Shown here: positions 1 through 9,891 of the stretch, piece by piece
How positions within the stretch are numbered: position 1 is the stretch's first letter
Layout: every line of letters begins with the position of its first letter
Assembly: GCA_035501615.1 (NCBI GenBank)
Contig: DATJVY010000005.1
Coordinates: 1-38,677 of the forward strand
DNA length: 38,677 nt
Source: RPRB01 sp035501615
GTDB lineage: Bacteria > Myxococcota > Myxococcia > Myxococcales > Myxococcaceae
Reading direction: 5' to 3'
The notes under the pieces: generated by a model
The model's database searches: none
Told to the model about the DNA's origin: nothing
The model's input: the letters and a program-made list of their open reading frames with translations, nothing else
Made by a program: the position numbers and the translations under genes

Positions 1-2
1 TC

Positions 3-449
3 GCCTCGCTCGACTCGCCATTCCGCCCTTCCGCGGCGTCCGGGCTGAGGATCCAGACCATCGCTCCTCAGGCCTGGGGCTTCTTCACCTCGGCCCGGGA
101 CGATCAGGTCGAGGTCTTCCGACTGCGCGACGGCCAGTGGATGCGGATCGATGCTCCACTCTCCGCACCGGCCAATCTCTTCGGGCTGCGGCGAAGCACC
201 TTGAATCACGGAGCGGAATTCCGGACCATCGCGGCCCAGGTCGGTGATCGATGGAGCACCGCGGCGCTCGGACCCGATGATCTCCCCGGTTCCAGCGAAG
301 CGCTCTCGGTCCGAAACCTCGCGCGGCAGCCGCGACTCTGCGGTGAGTTGCTCCTCGTGTCCCGTCCCGCGCTGCCATGGGCCTGGTCGACCAGCTCGGG
401 GAGGTTGAAGCTCGCCACACGCTTCGCACGGATGCAGGTGCAGTGCTGA
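3..449 (+). CDS. sdpA: SdpA-like protein, 5' truncated by the window edge
   Basis: The frame is open from the first bases and ends in TGA at 447-449, so only the last ~148 residues are visible. SdpA, with SdpB, is needed in Bacillus subtilis to turn the precursor SdpC into the secreted SDP toxin. The visible part carries the family hallmarks: an APQAWGFFT block near the left edge (the PQGWGFF motif of SdpA), then a NLFGLRR block, and a C-terminal stretch with a Cys and the PWAWS motif. The N-terminal membrane anchor expected for SdpA lies outside the window. The next gene begins inside its 3' end, so the two are translationally coupled. Family assignment comes from recalled motif pattern, not a search. 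Confidence 0.8.
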   Translation, partial: ASLDSPFRPSAASGLRIQTIAPQAWGFFTSARDDQVEVFRLRDGQWMRIDAPLSAPANLFGLRRSTLNHGAEFRTIAAQVGDRWSTAALGPDDLPGSSEALSVRNLARQPRLCGELLLVSRPALPWAWSTSSGRLKLATRFARMQVQC

Positions 450-1441
450 GCCGAGCCGATCGCCCCTGGACGAACGTCTATGGCGTGGCCAGGGCCACGC
501 TGGCGCTCGCGACGTCGCTCACGCTGCTCGCTGACTCGGGGGAGCGGCTCTTCGAGCCACTGGTGATCGCCGACCGTGGGATCTTCGACCGGAGCGCGAT
601 CGTCGGTGCGAGCCTCTTCTACCTCGCTCGCAACCATCTCGTCGCGGCGAAGCTGGTCGCACTCCTGGTCCTGCTCCTGGTCGTCATCGGCTGGCGGCCG
701 AGGCTCACCGCCATTCCGCACTGGTACGTCTCCTTCAGCTTCTTTGCCTCCGCCTCTCTCGCCGACGGGGGTGACCTGGTCGCGAGCACCTTGACGCTCC
801 TTCTCGTCCCGATCGCGCTGACGGACGATCGGGTCTGGCACTGGAGAGGAACCGGGGATGGCCGGGCCCTGGCGGCGGTCGCCGCGCAGACCGGATGGCT
901 CCTCGTCCGCGTCCAGGTCGCCGTCATCTACCTCTTCGCAGCCGTCCTGAAGTTCCGAACGGACGAGTGGAGCAACGGAACGGCGCTCTACTACTTCTGG
1001 CGGGACGGCACGTTCGGGACCTCCGGGGTGCTGCGGTCGCTGACGGACTTGATCGGGCGGACCGTGGCGGTCGTGCCCCTTTCCTGGAGCGTCCTCGTCG
1101 TGGAGCTCTTGCTCGCCGCGGCGTTGTTCGCACCTCTCCGATTCCGCGCGCGCCTGCTCCCGGTGGCGATCCTCTTCCACGTCGGGATCGCCGTCTTTCA
1201 CGGGCTTCCGACCTTTGCCCTGACCATGTCGGCCGCGCTCGTCCTCTACCTCCGTCCCTGGTGGCGCCCGTTCCATCTGCCCGAGCGCATGCGGTGGCCG
1301 GCGGCGTGGCGCGGGAAACCCGTGGAGGGCGCCTCCTTCCTGCAGCCCGATCGTAGGATGGCGGACAGTGCATCCCGAGCGTCCAGCACGGCCGGCGTGG
1401 ATGGTCCAGGTGCTGCGTGCTCTTCCGCCGGATCGGGCTGA
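443..1441 (+). CDS. sdpB: SdpB-like HTTM-type membrane protein
   Basis: A multi-pass membrane protein of the SdpB family, related to HTTM (vitamin K-dependent carboxylase-like) proteins; with SdpA it is required for SDP-type toxin maturation at the membrane. The N-terminus has the diagnostic PWTNVYGVARA block, about ten residues after the chosen start, followed by alternating hydrophobic segments through the middle of the protein. The GTG at 443 is chosen because it overlaps the sdpA stop by 7 nt and gives the usual short N-terminus; an ATG at 377 in the same frame would add 22 residues inside sdpA. The last ~35 residues are hydrophilic and Ser/Ala-rich and look unlike the family. The enzymatic activity of SdpB proteins is not established. 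Confidence 0.8.
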   Translation: MLSRADRPWTNVYGVARATLALATSLTLLADSGERLFEPLVIADRGIFDRSAIVGASLFYLARNHLVAAKLVALLVLLLVVIGWRPRLTAIPHWYVSFSFFASASLADGGDLVASTLTLLLVPIALTDDRVWHWRGTGDGRALAAVAAQTGWLLVRVQVAVIYLFAAVLKFRTDEWSNGTALYYFWRDGTFGTSGVLRSLTDLIGRTVAVVPLSWSVLVVELLLAAALFAPLRFRARLLPVAILFHVGIAVFHGLPTFALTMSAALVLYLRPWWRPFHLPERMRWPAAWRGKPVEGASFLQPDRRMADSASRASSTAGVDGPGAACSSAGSG

Positions 1442-1693
1442 CGTCGCCGGTGCTCGAGCTGCACGCCGGTGCGCGCTCTCGAGCGTGCCCGCCCGGGGAA
1501 GAGATCGTCTGGGGCGTCGAGGCGATCGCTCCGGGGGGAAGCCTTCTCTCCTCCGAGCCCTTCTCCAGCCGCGTTCCGTCACCTTCCGGGCCCCTTCCCT
1601 GCAGGGGGTGGCTGGTCGGCTGCAACCCCCGCACCCCCGCCTTGCCCCGGCCATGGCCCCGTGAGATCTCGACGGGGCACCGCGAGGTACGTC

Positions 1694-2044
1694 ATGCGCA
1701 AGGACTCCCCGGTCGTCGCCTGCTCCATCGCTGCGCTCATCCTGCTGGTCGCCGGCGCTGCGGTGGTGCCCGCGCCCGCCTGGCGCGCGATGTCCGTCCT
1801 CGCGCACGTCGCGCCCACGATGATCGCGACCGTCGGCGGCCACGCCAGCTCTGCCGTCCAGGCCGCCGGACTGGGTGCCCTCGCCGCACCCGCGCTGCTC
1901 CGCGACCCGGCCCCGCGCGAGCCGCCCGCTCCGCAGGTCCGCGTGTGCCGTCGCGAGCTGCCGAAGAACTGCTCCCGGCAGGCCGAGTGCCCGCGGCAGC
2001 AGGTCCTCCAGCGGCTGCGGGCGATCTTCCCGATCGACGGGTGA
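1694..2044 (+). CDS. Small secreted or membrane protein, candidate toxin precursor of the sdp-like locus
   Basis: A 116-residue protein with no family I recognise. It starts MRKDSP and has a hydrophobic segment at about residues 8-30 that could be a signal peptide or anchor. A second Ala/Gly-rich hydrophobic stretch lies at about 40-68, then a proline-rich linker and a basic tail with three cysteines. The ATG at 1694 is preceded by GAGGTA at good spacing; longer in-frame starts would add low-complexity sequence. In B. subtilis the gene after sdpA and sdpB encodes the toxin precursor SdpC: signal peptide, hydrophobic mature peptide with a disulfide, processed region. Size, position and architecture here are compatible with such a role, but I see no sequence similarity to SdpC. 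It could equally be an unrelated exported protein. Confidence 0.55.
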   Translation: MRKDSPVVACSIAALILLVAGAAVVPAPAWRAMSVLAHVAPTMIATVGGHASSAVQAAGLGALAAPALLRDPAPREPPAPQVRVCRRELPKNCSRQAECPRQQVLQRLRAIFPIDG

Positions 2045-2108
2045 TCACCCGGAACACGAGCGGCGGCATCGAGGCAATGGGCTCGCCCGCGCGCCGTCTA
2101 GGCTCCCG

Positions 2109-3062
2109 ATGTCCGCTCTCGTCCGACGCATCCTGCTCGCGCCGCTTCCGCGGCTGATCTGGACCGGACTCATGGCGGCAGGGCTGCTCTGGCTCGTGCA
2201 CTGGAGCATGCCGTCGGTGTCCCGGCTTCCCAGCTTCACTGTGGGCGGCGCGATCCGGAACGCACTGCTGACGCTCGGGGTGTTCGTCCTGTCGCTTCTC
2301 CTCGAGCGCAAGCTGCCTCGCGACGCGGGCCTCGGGCTGACCCGTGCCGTCCCGGACACCGTCCGCGGTTTCGCGCTCGGTGCGGGGCTCTTCACCGCGA
2401 TCATCGGATTGCTCGCCCTGGTGGGGAGCTACCGAATCGTCGGGTGGGCGCCGCTGCCCGAGGGAACGACCCGGGCCTGGGTCCTCGGAGAGGCGGCGCT
2501 GTGGCTCTTCTTCGCGGCCGTGTACGAGGAAGTGCTGATGCGGGGCATCGTCCTCCGGCTGCTCGAGCAGTCCGTCGGGACGTGGCTGGCCATCGCGCTG
2601 AGCGCCGTCTTCTTCGGGCTCGGACACCGGAACAATCCTGGAGCGACCTGGGTGAGCACCCTCTCCATCGGCATCGAGGCAGGGGGGCTGCTCGGAGCCG
2701 CGTACGTCGCCACCCGCTCGCTTTGGTTCGTGATCGGCCTTCACTGGGCCTGGAACCTCTTCGAGGGACCCGTCTGGGGATCGCGCGTCTCGGGCCTCGA
2801 CACCCGGGCGCTGGCGGACGCGAAGTTTCACGGTTCGACCCTGCTCACCGGAGGCGCATTCGGGCCGGAGGCCGGGCTGGTGGCGTTGCTCCTCGGAGCC
2901 GCTCTGGGCGTGGTCTTCCTCGTGCTGGCCGAGCGGCGCGGGCAAGCCTACACGCCACCGTGGATGCACCGGCTGGCCTGGCGGCTCCGGGGTCGTCCCG
3001 GGCCCGCTCCCGGGGCTCCCGTCTTGGAGTCCACCGAGGCCACGCCCCCGACCACGGTCTGA
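2109..3062 (+). CDS. CPBP family intramembrane metalloprotease (CAAX/Abi type)
   Basis: A 317-residue multi-pass protein of the CPBP family, whose members include CAAX prenyl proteases and bacteriocin maturation or self-immunity proteins. All three motifs are visible: EE-x3-R at residues 140-145, the FxxxH motif ending at His173, and HxxxN at His212-Asn216. The glutamates and histidines are the expected metal-site and catalytic residues. Hydrophobic segments lie before, between and after these motifs, and the C-terminus is a proline-rich cytoplasmic tail. The ATG at 2109 is chosen because it places the first membrane helix at about residue 17. It follows the sdp-like genes by 64 nt on the same strand, so a processing or immunity role is possible but inferred. 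Confidence 0.85.
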   Translation: MSALVRRILLAPLPRLIWTGLMAAGLLWLVHWSMPSVSRLPSFTVGGAIRNALLTLGVFVLSLLLERKLPRDAGLGLTRAVPDTVRGFALGAGLFTAIIGLLALVGSYRIVGWAPLPEGTTRAWVLGEAALWLFFAAVYEEVLMRGIVLRLLEQSVGTWLAIALSAVFFGLGHRNNPGATWVSTLSIGIEAGGLLGAAYVATRSLWFVIGLHWAWNLFEGPVWGSRVSGLDTRALADAKFHGSTLLTGGAFGPEAGLVALLLGAALGVVFLVLAERRGQAYTPPWMHRLAWRLRGRPGPAPGAPVLESTEATPPTTV

Positions 3063-3096
3063 GATGACGTCTGCCGCGCCCCTGCGCGGCGTCATC
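3063..3096. terminator. Bidirectional hairpin between convergent genes
   Basis: A perfect 7-bp outer stem (GATGACG with CGTCATC) encloses an inner 6-bp stem (CCGCGC with GCGCGG) and a 4-nt loop, with a 4-nt bulge on one side. It begins right after the protease stop codon and lies 42 nt before the lipase-like gene ends on the other strand. There is no T-tract on either side, as is common in GC-rich genomes, so terminator function is inferred. Confidence 0.6.
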
Positions 3097-3137
3097 GGCG
3101 TCCCCCCTGTCGCGAGGAGCTGAGCACGCGCCCGGCG

Positions 3138-4262
3138 CTACTGCGCGTCGCCCAGGAACCGCGCCACGGCCTTCCACACCGCCTCGAAGTGCTCGCGGTC
3201 GAAGCCCGTCCCGGACGCGACCCAGTCGAAGTGCGGAGGGACGTGCCGTGGCTTGTGGAAGTGGCCGAGCACGTCGTGGTGATCCGCCCAGACCGCGGCG
3301 ACGATCTGGCCGCGGAGCTGGCTCAGCGTGGGCACGATGCCGTCGTTGGCTCGGTGGTCCGGGACGTTGCCGTAGGCCCGGCGGAGAAACTTCCGGTGCT
3401 CGGGCGACACCTGCCGCGGTGGGTCGGAGGGGCGACCGCGGGCAAGCCGGTAGAGTACGACGTAGAGCGCGTGGGTGGTCTGCGCGTACCCGCTCAGCCC
3501 GGCGCGGGTGAGCGAGCGGATGCCCGGGGGACGCGCGCGGGTGATCACGTCGCCGTACCGGACGCCCGGGCGGTCGGCCGTCGCCGCGTTGAAGAGCTCC
3601 ATCGGCCCCGGCGCGAGCTGCGGCACTAGCCCCTGATCGCTGTGCACGTCGGAGAAGAACTGCTCGATGGCCCGGCGGCGCTTGCCGGCGAAGTCGGAGA
3701 GGAGCTGGAGGAAGAGCTGGTCCACCACCCCCGTGGGCGTGGTGTCGGTGCGGCGCAGGAGGCGAGCCAGCCTGAGGACGACACCCACCGGGAGGCGCCC
3801 GGTGCGCAGCGAGTAGACCGTGGCCAGCGAGAGCAGACGCAGGAGCTGGCTGCCGAAGAGCGAGGTGAACTTCTGCGCCAGGGGCGTCCCGTGGTGAGGG
3901 GCGGCGACGCCGACCACGCCGCGGACCGCCGCCGCGTAGCGCTCGACCTCGAGCTTGGTGGGCAGCGCCGAGCCCGGGCTGAGCATGAGCCGGGCATCGA
4001 GGGCTCCGGTGGAGTGGCCCACGATGCTCACCACGCCTCCGCGCTGGTCCACCAGGCGGTGGATGGCCTCGGCGAGCAGCGCGGCCCGGCGGGGGAGTGC
4101 CGACGAGGGCTCGGTCTGGACGACGCGGATCTCCCCGTCGATGCCCACGGCGGGCCCCACCTCGGAGAGCAGATCCCGCACGTGCCCGAAGTAGGCGAAG
4201 TCGCCGAGGTTGGCGAAGCCGAAGAACCCCGGAACGAGGACGACGTGGTGCGGTCCGGCCAA
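3138..4262 (-). CDS. Alpha/beta-hydrolase, triacylglycerol lipase-like
   Basis: A 374-residue hydrolase likely to act on ester substrates such as triacylglycerols. The N-terminus is the first beta strand followed by a PGFFGF oxyanion-loop motif. The nucleophile elbow GHSTG puts the catalytic Ser at residue 84. A late DGIVPT segment and an HHDVLGHF segment are candidates for the acidic residue and histidine. No signal peptide is seen, so it is probably cytoplasmic unless exported another way. The start is a TTG at 4262 with AAGGT upstream; a TAA five codons upstream excludes a longer frame. The gene is convergent with the protease gene and lies 221 nt downstream of the exported-protein gene on the same strand. 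Exact substrate is unknown. Confidence 0.75.
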   Translation of the reverse strand: MAGPHHVVLVPGFFGFANLGDFAYFGHVRDLLSEVGPAVGIDGEIRVVQTEPSSALPRRAALLAEAIHRLVDQRGGVVSIVGHSTGALDARLMLSPGSALPTKLEVERYAAAVRGVVGVAAPHHGTPLAQKFTSLFGSQLLRLLSLATVYSLRTGRLPVGVVLRLARLLRRTDTTPTGVVDQLFLQLLSDFAGKRRRAIEQFFSDVHSDQGLVPQLAPGPMELFNAATADRPGVRYGDVITRARPPGIRSLTRAGLSGYAQTTHALYVVLYRLARGRPSDPPRQVSPEHRKFLRRAYGNVPDHRANDGIVPTLSQLRGQIVAAVWADHHDVLGHFHKPRHVPPHFDWVASGTGFDREHFEAVWKAVARFLGDAQ

Positions 4263-4483
4263 ACCGGGGCGACCTTACCGGCGCCGCCCGTGTGGGAGTA
4301 ACCGCTCAGTCGAGCGCGGCGCCCGGGGCCAGCACGGTGCGTGCAAGCCGGGCGGCCTTCGCAGCCTTCACGAAGCTCCCCAGCGGGTCGGCCACCTCGG
4401 GGCGGTACGACCGGCTCCGCGACGTCGGCTTCGATCAGGCGTTCGCGATCACCCAGCTGGCCTGGAGCAGCGCTGGGCGGAGC

Positions 4484-5173
4484 TCACCGTCCCGAGCCCG
4501 GGGAGGTCCCCGTGCCGGGGGTCGAGGCCGATCCGGACGTCCCGGTGGCGCCGGGCGGCGTGCTGCCCGGGATTCCGGCTCCGGTTCCGGCACCGACGCT
4601 CGGGGCCTGGATGGGGGGCAGCTGGTACTGGCCCGTCGAGCTCGAGCCGGTGGAGGCATCGGCCCCCGGCGTGCCCGCGCCACCGGTGCCGGTGCCTGTC
4701 CCGGTCATTCCGGAGCTCGTCGTGCCCGTGGCGGTCCCGGTGGTCGTGCTCCCGGTGGGCGACTGACCGATGAACGCCGTTCCGCCAGCGCTCGGGCTCG
4801 ACGGTCCTGCCGAGTTCCCGGTGCCCGGGGTGGCCGACCCGCCGGCATTGGGATTCACGGCGTTCGAGCGACCGGTCGTCGGCGCCGGCGAGTTCAACGT
4901 CCCGTTGCTTCCGGCCGTCGTGCCGGCGCCTCCCGTGCCCGAGTACGCCCCGGTGCTGTCGGCCGCCGTTCCCGTCCCCGGTCCGGGGGAGCCCGCCGTT
5001 CCGGTCGCCGCGCCCGCGGTCCCCGTGCTCATCGGGGCACCCGCGTTGCCGCCGACCGACCCCGTGGAGCCCGCCGAGCCGCCCGAGGACTGCGCCACCG
5101 CCACCACGGGCCAGAGCGCGGCAGCGCCCGCCAGCACGCCCGTTCCTACCCACCGCCATGCAGTTCGGTTCAT
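4484..5173 (-). CDS. Exported Gly/Ser/Thr/Ala-rich low-complexity protein
   Basis: A 229-residue protein with an evident signal peptide: MNRTAW, a hydrophobic core, and a probable signal peptidase site at about VAVA-QS (residue 28). The mature part is almost entirely Gly, Ser, Thr, Ala and Pro with short repeats such as GTGTG, and has few charged residues and no visible domain. Such sequences are usually disordered surface or spacer proteins. The ATG at 5173 is chosen over upstream alternatives because it has a strong ribosome binding site (GAGGCGAGGG) and begins the signal peptide. The biased codon content makes the opposite strand open too, but those frames lack ribosome binding sites. No function can be assigned. 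Confidence 0.7.
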   Translation of the reverse strand: MNRTAWRWVGTGVLAGAAALWPVVAVAQSSGGSAGSTGSVGGNAGAPMSTGTAGAATGTAGSPGPGTGTAADSTGAYSGTGGAGTTAGSNGTLNSPAPTTGRSNAVNPNAGGSATPGTGNSAGPSSPSAGGTAFIGQSPTGSTTTGTATGTTSSGMTGTGTGTGGAGTPGADASTGSSSTGQYQLPPIQAPSVGAGTGAGIPGSTPPGATGTSGSASTPGTGTSPGSGR

Positions 5174-5270
5174 GACCCTCGCCTCTCGGGAGAAGCTAGG
5201 GCCGACCCGCCGGCCCGGGGACCCGCACCGTCTGCAGCCCACGCTCGCTCGCCCGTGCTAAGCGGGCGGG

Positions 5271-6788
5271 GTGTCCCCGGGAAGCAGGCCCCTCCGGAAG
5301 ATCCTGATCGCCAACCGCGGAGAGATCGCGGTTCGGGTCATCCGGTCGTGCCGGGAGCTCGGCATCCCGACCGTGGCCGTCTACTCGGACGCCGACCGGG
5401 CGGCGCTGCACGTGCGAATGGCGGACGAGGCGTTCCACGTCGGCCCCCCGCCGTCGCGCGAGTCGTACCTGAACGTGCCCCGCATCCTCGATGCAGCGAA
5501 GGCCGCGGGGGCGGACGCCATCCATCCGGGCTACGGGTTCCTGAGCGAGAACGCCGCGTTCGTCCGCGCGTGCGAGGCCGCCGGCGTCGTCTTCATCGGC
5601 CCACCGGCCTCGGCGATGGACGCGATGGGCGAGAAGACGCGCGCCCGGGCCAACATGGAGAAGGCGGGGGTTCCGGTGGTGCCGGGGAGCACGGCCCCCT
5701 TCCCCTCGGTGAAGGAGGCCCGCGCCTACGCGGAGAAGGTCGGCTTCCCGGTGATGCTCAAGGCAGCCGGAGGCGGCGGCGGCAAGGGCATGCGGCGGGT
5801 GGAGCGGCTGGCCGACTTCGACTCCGCCTGGCGGGCGGCGCAGAGCGAGGCGCTGAACGCGTTCGGAAACGACGCGGTCTACCTCGAGAAGTACCTGGAG
5901 GAGCCGCACCACGTGGAGATCCAGGTCTTCGCCGACCAGGCGGGGAACACGGTGCACCTCAACGAGCGCGAGTGCTCGGCGCAGCGGAGACACCAGAAGG
6001 TCGTGGAGGAGACGCCCTCCCCCATCCTGACTCCCGAGATGCGCACGGCGATGGGGGAGGTCGCGGTCCGGGCCGCCCGGGCAGTGGGGTACGTCGGCGC
6101 GGGCACGGTGGAGTTCCTCGTCGACCGGCACCGGAACTTCTACTTCCTGGAGATGAACACCCGGCTCCAGGTTGAGCACCCGGTGACCGAGTGGGTCACC
6201 GGCCTGGACCTGGTCGCCTGGCAGATCCGGGTGGCGCGGGGCGAGCCCCTGGGCTTCAAGACCGAGGCACCACGCGGCCACAGCATCGAGGTGCGCGTCT
6301 ACGCCGAGGATCCGGCCCAGAACTTCATGCCCAGCCCGGGGCGGATCACCTATCTCCGGACGCCGGCGGGCCCGGACGTGCGCGACGACTCGGGGGTGTA
6401 CCCCGGCTACACGGTGCCGACGGTCTACGACCCGATGATCTCCAAGCTCTCGGTCTGGGCGCCGAGCCGGCCCGAGGCCATCGCGCGGATGCGGCGGGCT
6501 CTGGCGGAGTACGTGGTGAAGGGCATCACCACCAACATCCGCTACCTCCGCGCGATCCTCGCCCACCCGGACTTCGTCGAGGGCAACTACGACACCGGCT
6601 TCCTGCCGCGGGCCCACTCGGCGCTGCTGGGGCGGCACGATCACCAGCTGGAGGAGGTGGCGCTGCTCGCGGCGGTGGTGGATGCCTACCAGCGCGACGC
6701 GCGGCGGCAGCGCACGCTCGCTCCGGCGGCGGACCTGGCCTCGGGGCCGTCACCGTGGCGACTGCGGGCGCGGGGAAGCCGGCGATGA
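5271..6788 (+). CDS. accC: Acetyl/propionyl-CoA carboxylase, biotin carboxylase subunit
   Basis: A 505-residue ATP-grasp biotin carboxylase, which uses ATP and bicarbonate to carboxylate biotin on the carrier protein encoded next. It opens with the family N-terminus KILIANRGEIAVRVIR and has HPGYGFLSEN. The ATP-binding glycine loop (AAGGGGGKGM) lies at about residues 165-174, and the catalytic block includes the FLEMNTRLQVEHPVTE segment at about 290-305. It is slightly longer than E. coli AccC (about 450), with ~50 extra C-terminal residues. The GTG at 5271 is the first start before the conserved N-terminus. Its stop overlaps the carrier-protein ATG by 4 nt. With the mutase downstream, propionyl-CoA carboxylation is the likeliest role; acetyl-CoA cannot be excluded. 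Confidence 0.92.
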   Translation: MSPGSRPLRKILIANRGEIAVRVIRSCRELGIPTVAVYSDADRAALHVRMADEAFHVGPPPSRESYLNVPRILDAAKAAGADAIHPGYGFLSENAAFVRACEAAGVVFIGPPASAMDAMGEKTRARANMEKAGVPVVPGSTAPFPSVKEARAYAEKVGFPVMLKAAGGGGGKGMRRVERLADFDSAWRAAQSEALNAFGNDAVYLEKYLEEPHHVEIQVFADQAGNTVHLNERECSAQRRHQKVVEETPSPILTPEMRTAMGEVAVRAARAVGYVGAGTVEFLVDRHRNFYFLEMNTRLQVEHPVTEWVTGLDLVAWQIRVARGEPLGFKTEAPRGHSIEVRVYAEDPAQNFMPSPGRITYLRTPAGPDVRDDSGVYPGYTVPTVYDPMISKLSVWAPSRPEAIARMRRALAEYVVKGITTNIRYLRAILAHPDFVEGNYDTGFLPRAHSALLGRHDHQLEEVALLAAVVDAYQRDARRQRTLAPAADLASGPSPWRLRARGSRR

Positions 6789-7306
6789 ACGGAGCGAAGC
6801 GCTACCTCACGCGCGTGCGCGGTGCCCGCGAGTCGGTACCGGTGGACATCGAGGATCTGGGTGAGGGCCGGTACGTGCTGAAGCTGCGCGGTGTCACGCA
6901 CACGGTGGACGCGCGGGTGCTCGAGCACGGGGCGGTGTCGATGCTGGTGGACGGGCGCTCCTACGACGTCGAGCTCGACGAGGCGGGGGACGAGGTCCAG
7001 GTCCTGGTGCAGTTCGAGGTCCTGACGGTGGACGTGGCCGACGAGCGGGCGATGCGCTTGCGCGCCGGCGCGGCAGGGTTCAGCGTGAGTGGGAAGGCGG
7101 TCGTCACCGCGCCCATGCCGGGCAAGGTGGTGCGGGTGCTGGTGGCTCCCGGCGCCCAGGTCGCCGAGGGCGAGGGGCTGGTGGTGGTCGAGGCGATGAA
7201 GATGGAGAACGAGCTGAAGAGCCCGAAGGCCGGCACGGTGACCGAGGTATTCGCGAAGGAGGGCAGCACGGTGGAGGCCAACGCCAAGCTGCTCAGCGTG
7301 GAGTAG
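6785..7306 (+). CDS. Biotin carboxyl carrier protein (biotinyl domain)
   Basis: A 173-residue carrier protein. The C-terminal half is a biotinyl domain with the upstream APMPGKV motif (residues 109-115) and the biotinylation motif EAMKMEN, whose Lys139 receives biotin. The first ~95 residues form a beta-rich domain resembling the region between the biotin carboxylase and biotinyl domains in propionyl-CoA carboxylase alpha chains, so this gene and its upstream neighbour look like a split version of such a chain. Start ATG overlaps the accC stop (ATGA). It carries carboxybiotin from the biotin carboxylase to a carboxyltransferase that is not encoded in this window. Confidence 0.88.
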   Translation: MNGAKRYLTRVRGARESVPVDIEDLGEGRYVLKLRGVTHTVDARVLEHGAVSMLVDGRSYDVELDEAGDEVQVLVQFEVLTVDVADERAMRLRAGAAGFSVSGKAVVTAPMPGKVVRVLVAPGAQVAEGEGLVVVEAMKMENELKSPKAGTVTEVFAKEGSTVEANAKLLSVE

Positions 7307-7309
7307 GTC

Positions 7310-8962
<1,653 letters not shown>

Positions 8963-9413
8963 GCGCTGGGCCGCGTCGGTCCCGGGGGGACGGCGATCAG
9001 GCGGGAGTGGCGCGCCAGGCGCGGTGCGGGCGGCCTGGGCGAGGCCCGAGCGCTCGATGCGGCGATTCGTGGACCGGGGTGAGCAAGCCAGTGCCGCCGG
9101 ACACCGGGTGCTGCTTCCCGAACCGACTTTGGGAAGCTATTTGGCAGCCTCAGCTGGAGCTTGAACCTGTCACACCGGATGCGATCGGCCGACAGCTCCA
9201 CGACTCCGGCCGGTGTATGAGCACACGAGTCGTGCGCGCCTCCCGAAGTACCAGCACTGAGGATGAGTCCGAGCATCAGGCTGCGACCCCTGGCTGGCAC
9301 GAGCGCATCGTCTCACGAAGCGACTGGACGCCGTGCGCGCGCCCGCGGACCGTGACCGACGCGGACCGCTAAGGGCACCCAAGGGGCCGGTGCTCACGCC
9401 CCATGGCCACACG
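8963..9413. other. Gap without a convincing gene
   Basis: About 450 nt between the mutase gene and the first TPR repeat copy. Short open frames exist on both strands but none combines a ribosome binding site with protein-like composition. A segment around 9110-9260 is less GC-rich than its surroundings. No hairpin with a T-tract, tRNA or known repeat was recognised. Confidence 0.5.
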
Positions 9414-9486
9414 GCGGATGGCGGGGCCAGCCCTGCGCCCCGCCACCTCTCCATCACGCCATCGCCCTTCCGACCACGCCGAACGC
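9414..9486. repeat. Copy 1 of a ~73-nt direct repeat (3' end of a TPR gene plus its terminator)
   Basis: Closely matches 9892-9966. It contains a hairpin and, read on the minus strand, the codons for FGVVGRAMA followed by TGA, equivalent to the last residues (FGVVGKATA) of the 202-residue TPR protein. It sits about 35 nt downstream of the stop codon of the 93-residue paralogue and is not translated with it. It looks like the surviving 3' tail of a once longer gene. Confidence 0.7.
9417..9447 (-). terminator. Hairpin downstream of the short TPR gene
   Basis: An 11-bp stem with one A-C mismatch and a 9-nt loop; the 3' arm on the plus strand reads GCCCCGCCACC. It lies beyond the stop of the 93-residue gene and is the counterpart of the perfect hairpin at 9895-9927. 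No T-tract is present. Confidence 0.55.
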
Positions 9487-9521
9487 TGGCGCCCGGACGG
9501 CCGGACGGCGTCACCGCGCCT

Positions 9522-9803
9522 TCACCGCAACCGCCTCCCGAGGAACTGGTACAGGTTCAGAGCGACGAGGTTGAAGGGGTCGAGCTCCAGCACCTCGACC
9601 ACTTCCTCCAGCGCCTGTCGGGTCTTCCGCAGCCGGTGTAGGACCTCGGCCAGCTGGAGGTGCAGGGTAGGCGAGCTGTGACCGAGCGCCTCGGCGTCAA
9701 CCAGCGCTGAGCGCAGGACGAGCTCCGCCCGCTCCGGGTCCTCGGAGCCGAGGTTCTGCGCCGCCTGCACCTTGAGCAGGATGCTGTCCACAGACTGCGT
9801 CAC
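9522..9803 (-). CDS. Short TPR-like protein, apparently truncated paralogue
   Basis: A 93-residue, alpha-helical protein. Residues ~20-90 form two or three TPR-like helical hairpins (LHLQLAEVLHRLRKT, then LDPFNLVALNLYQFLG). It aligns without gaps to the first ~95 residues of the 202-residue protein encoded upstream at 9932-10540, including the shared pattern L-x6-AEA-x-x-LG and the GRxLR ending. The start is a GTG at 9803 with AAGGGGGTGAG upstream. Downstream of its stop there is a copy of the 3' end of the longer gene, so it probably derives from a duplicate that lost its C-terminal half. TPR proteins bind other proteins; the partner is unknown. Confidence 0.65.
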   Translation of the reverse strand: MTQSVDSILLKVQAAQNLGSEDPERAELVLRSALVDAEALGHSSPTLHLQLAEVLHRLRKTRQALEEVVEVLELDPFNLVALNLYQFLGRRLR

Positions 9804-9891
9804 GATCGCTCACCCCCTTCCAGTCGTTCAGCGCTCCGCTTCTTCCTGGCAGACGAAGGGCGAGGGCTCGGCTCAGCGTCTTCTTCGGGGC

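Noticed and set aside
1442..1693. Possible frameshifted extension of SdpB or an extra gene between SdpB and the small secreted protein
   Set aside because: The unusual SdpB tail prompted a check of the other frames, but none continues with membrane-type or family-like sequence.
206..1843. Very long minus-strand open frame across the sdp-like genes
   Set aside because: Antisense to sdpA/sdpB with Arg/Pro/Gly-rich composition and no domain; long shadow frames are expected in such GC-rich DNA.
4097..6175. Long plus-strand open frame, including a protein-like stretch near 4390-4460
   Set aside because: Mostly antisense to the exported protein and out of frame with accC. The YDRLRDVGFDQAFAITQLAW-like stretch is short, without a start or ribosome binding site; at most a gene relic.
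9007..9372. 121-codon plus-strand frame in the gap after the mutase gene
   Set aside because: Composition is not protein-like, ribosome binding is poor and there is no recognisable motif.
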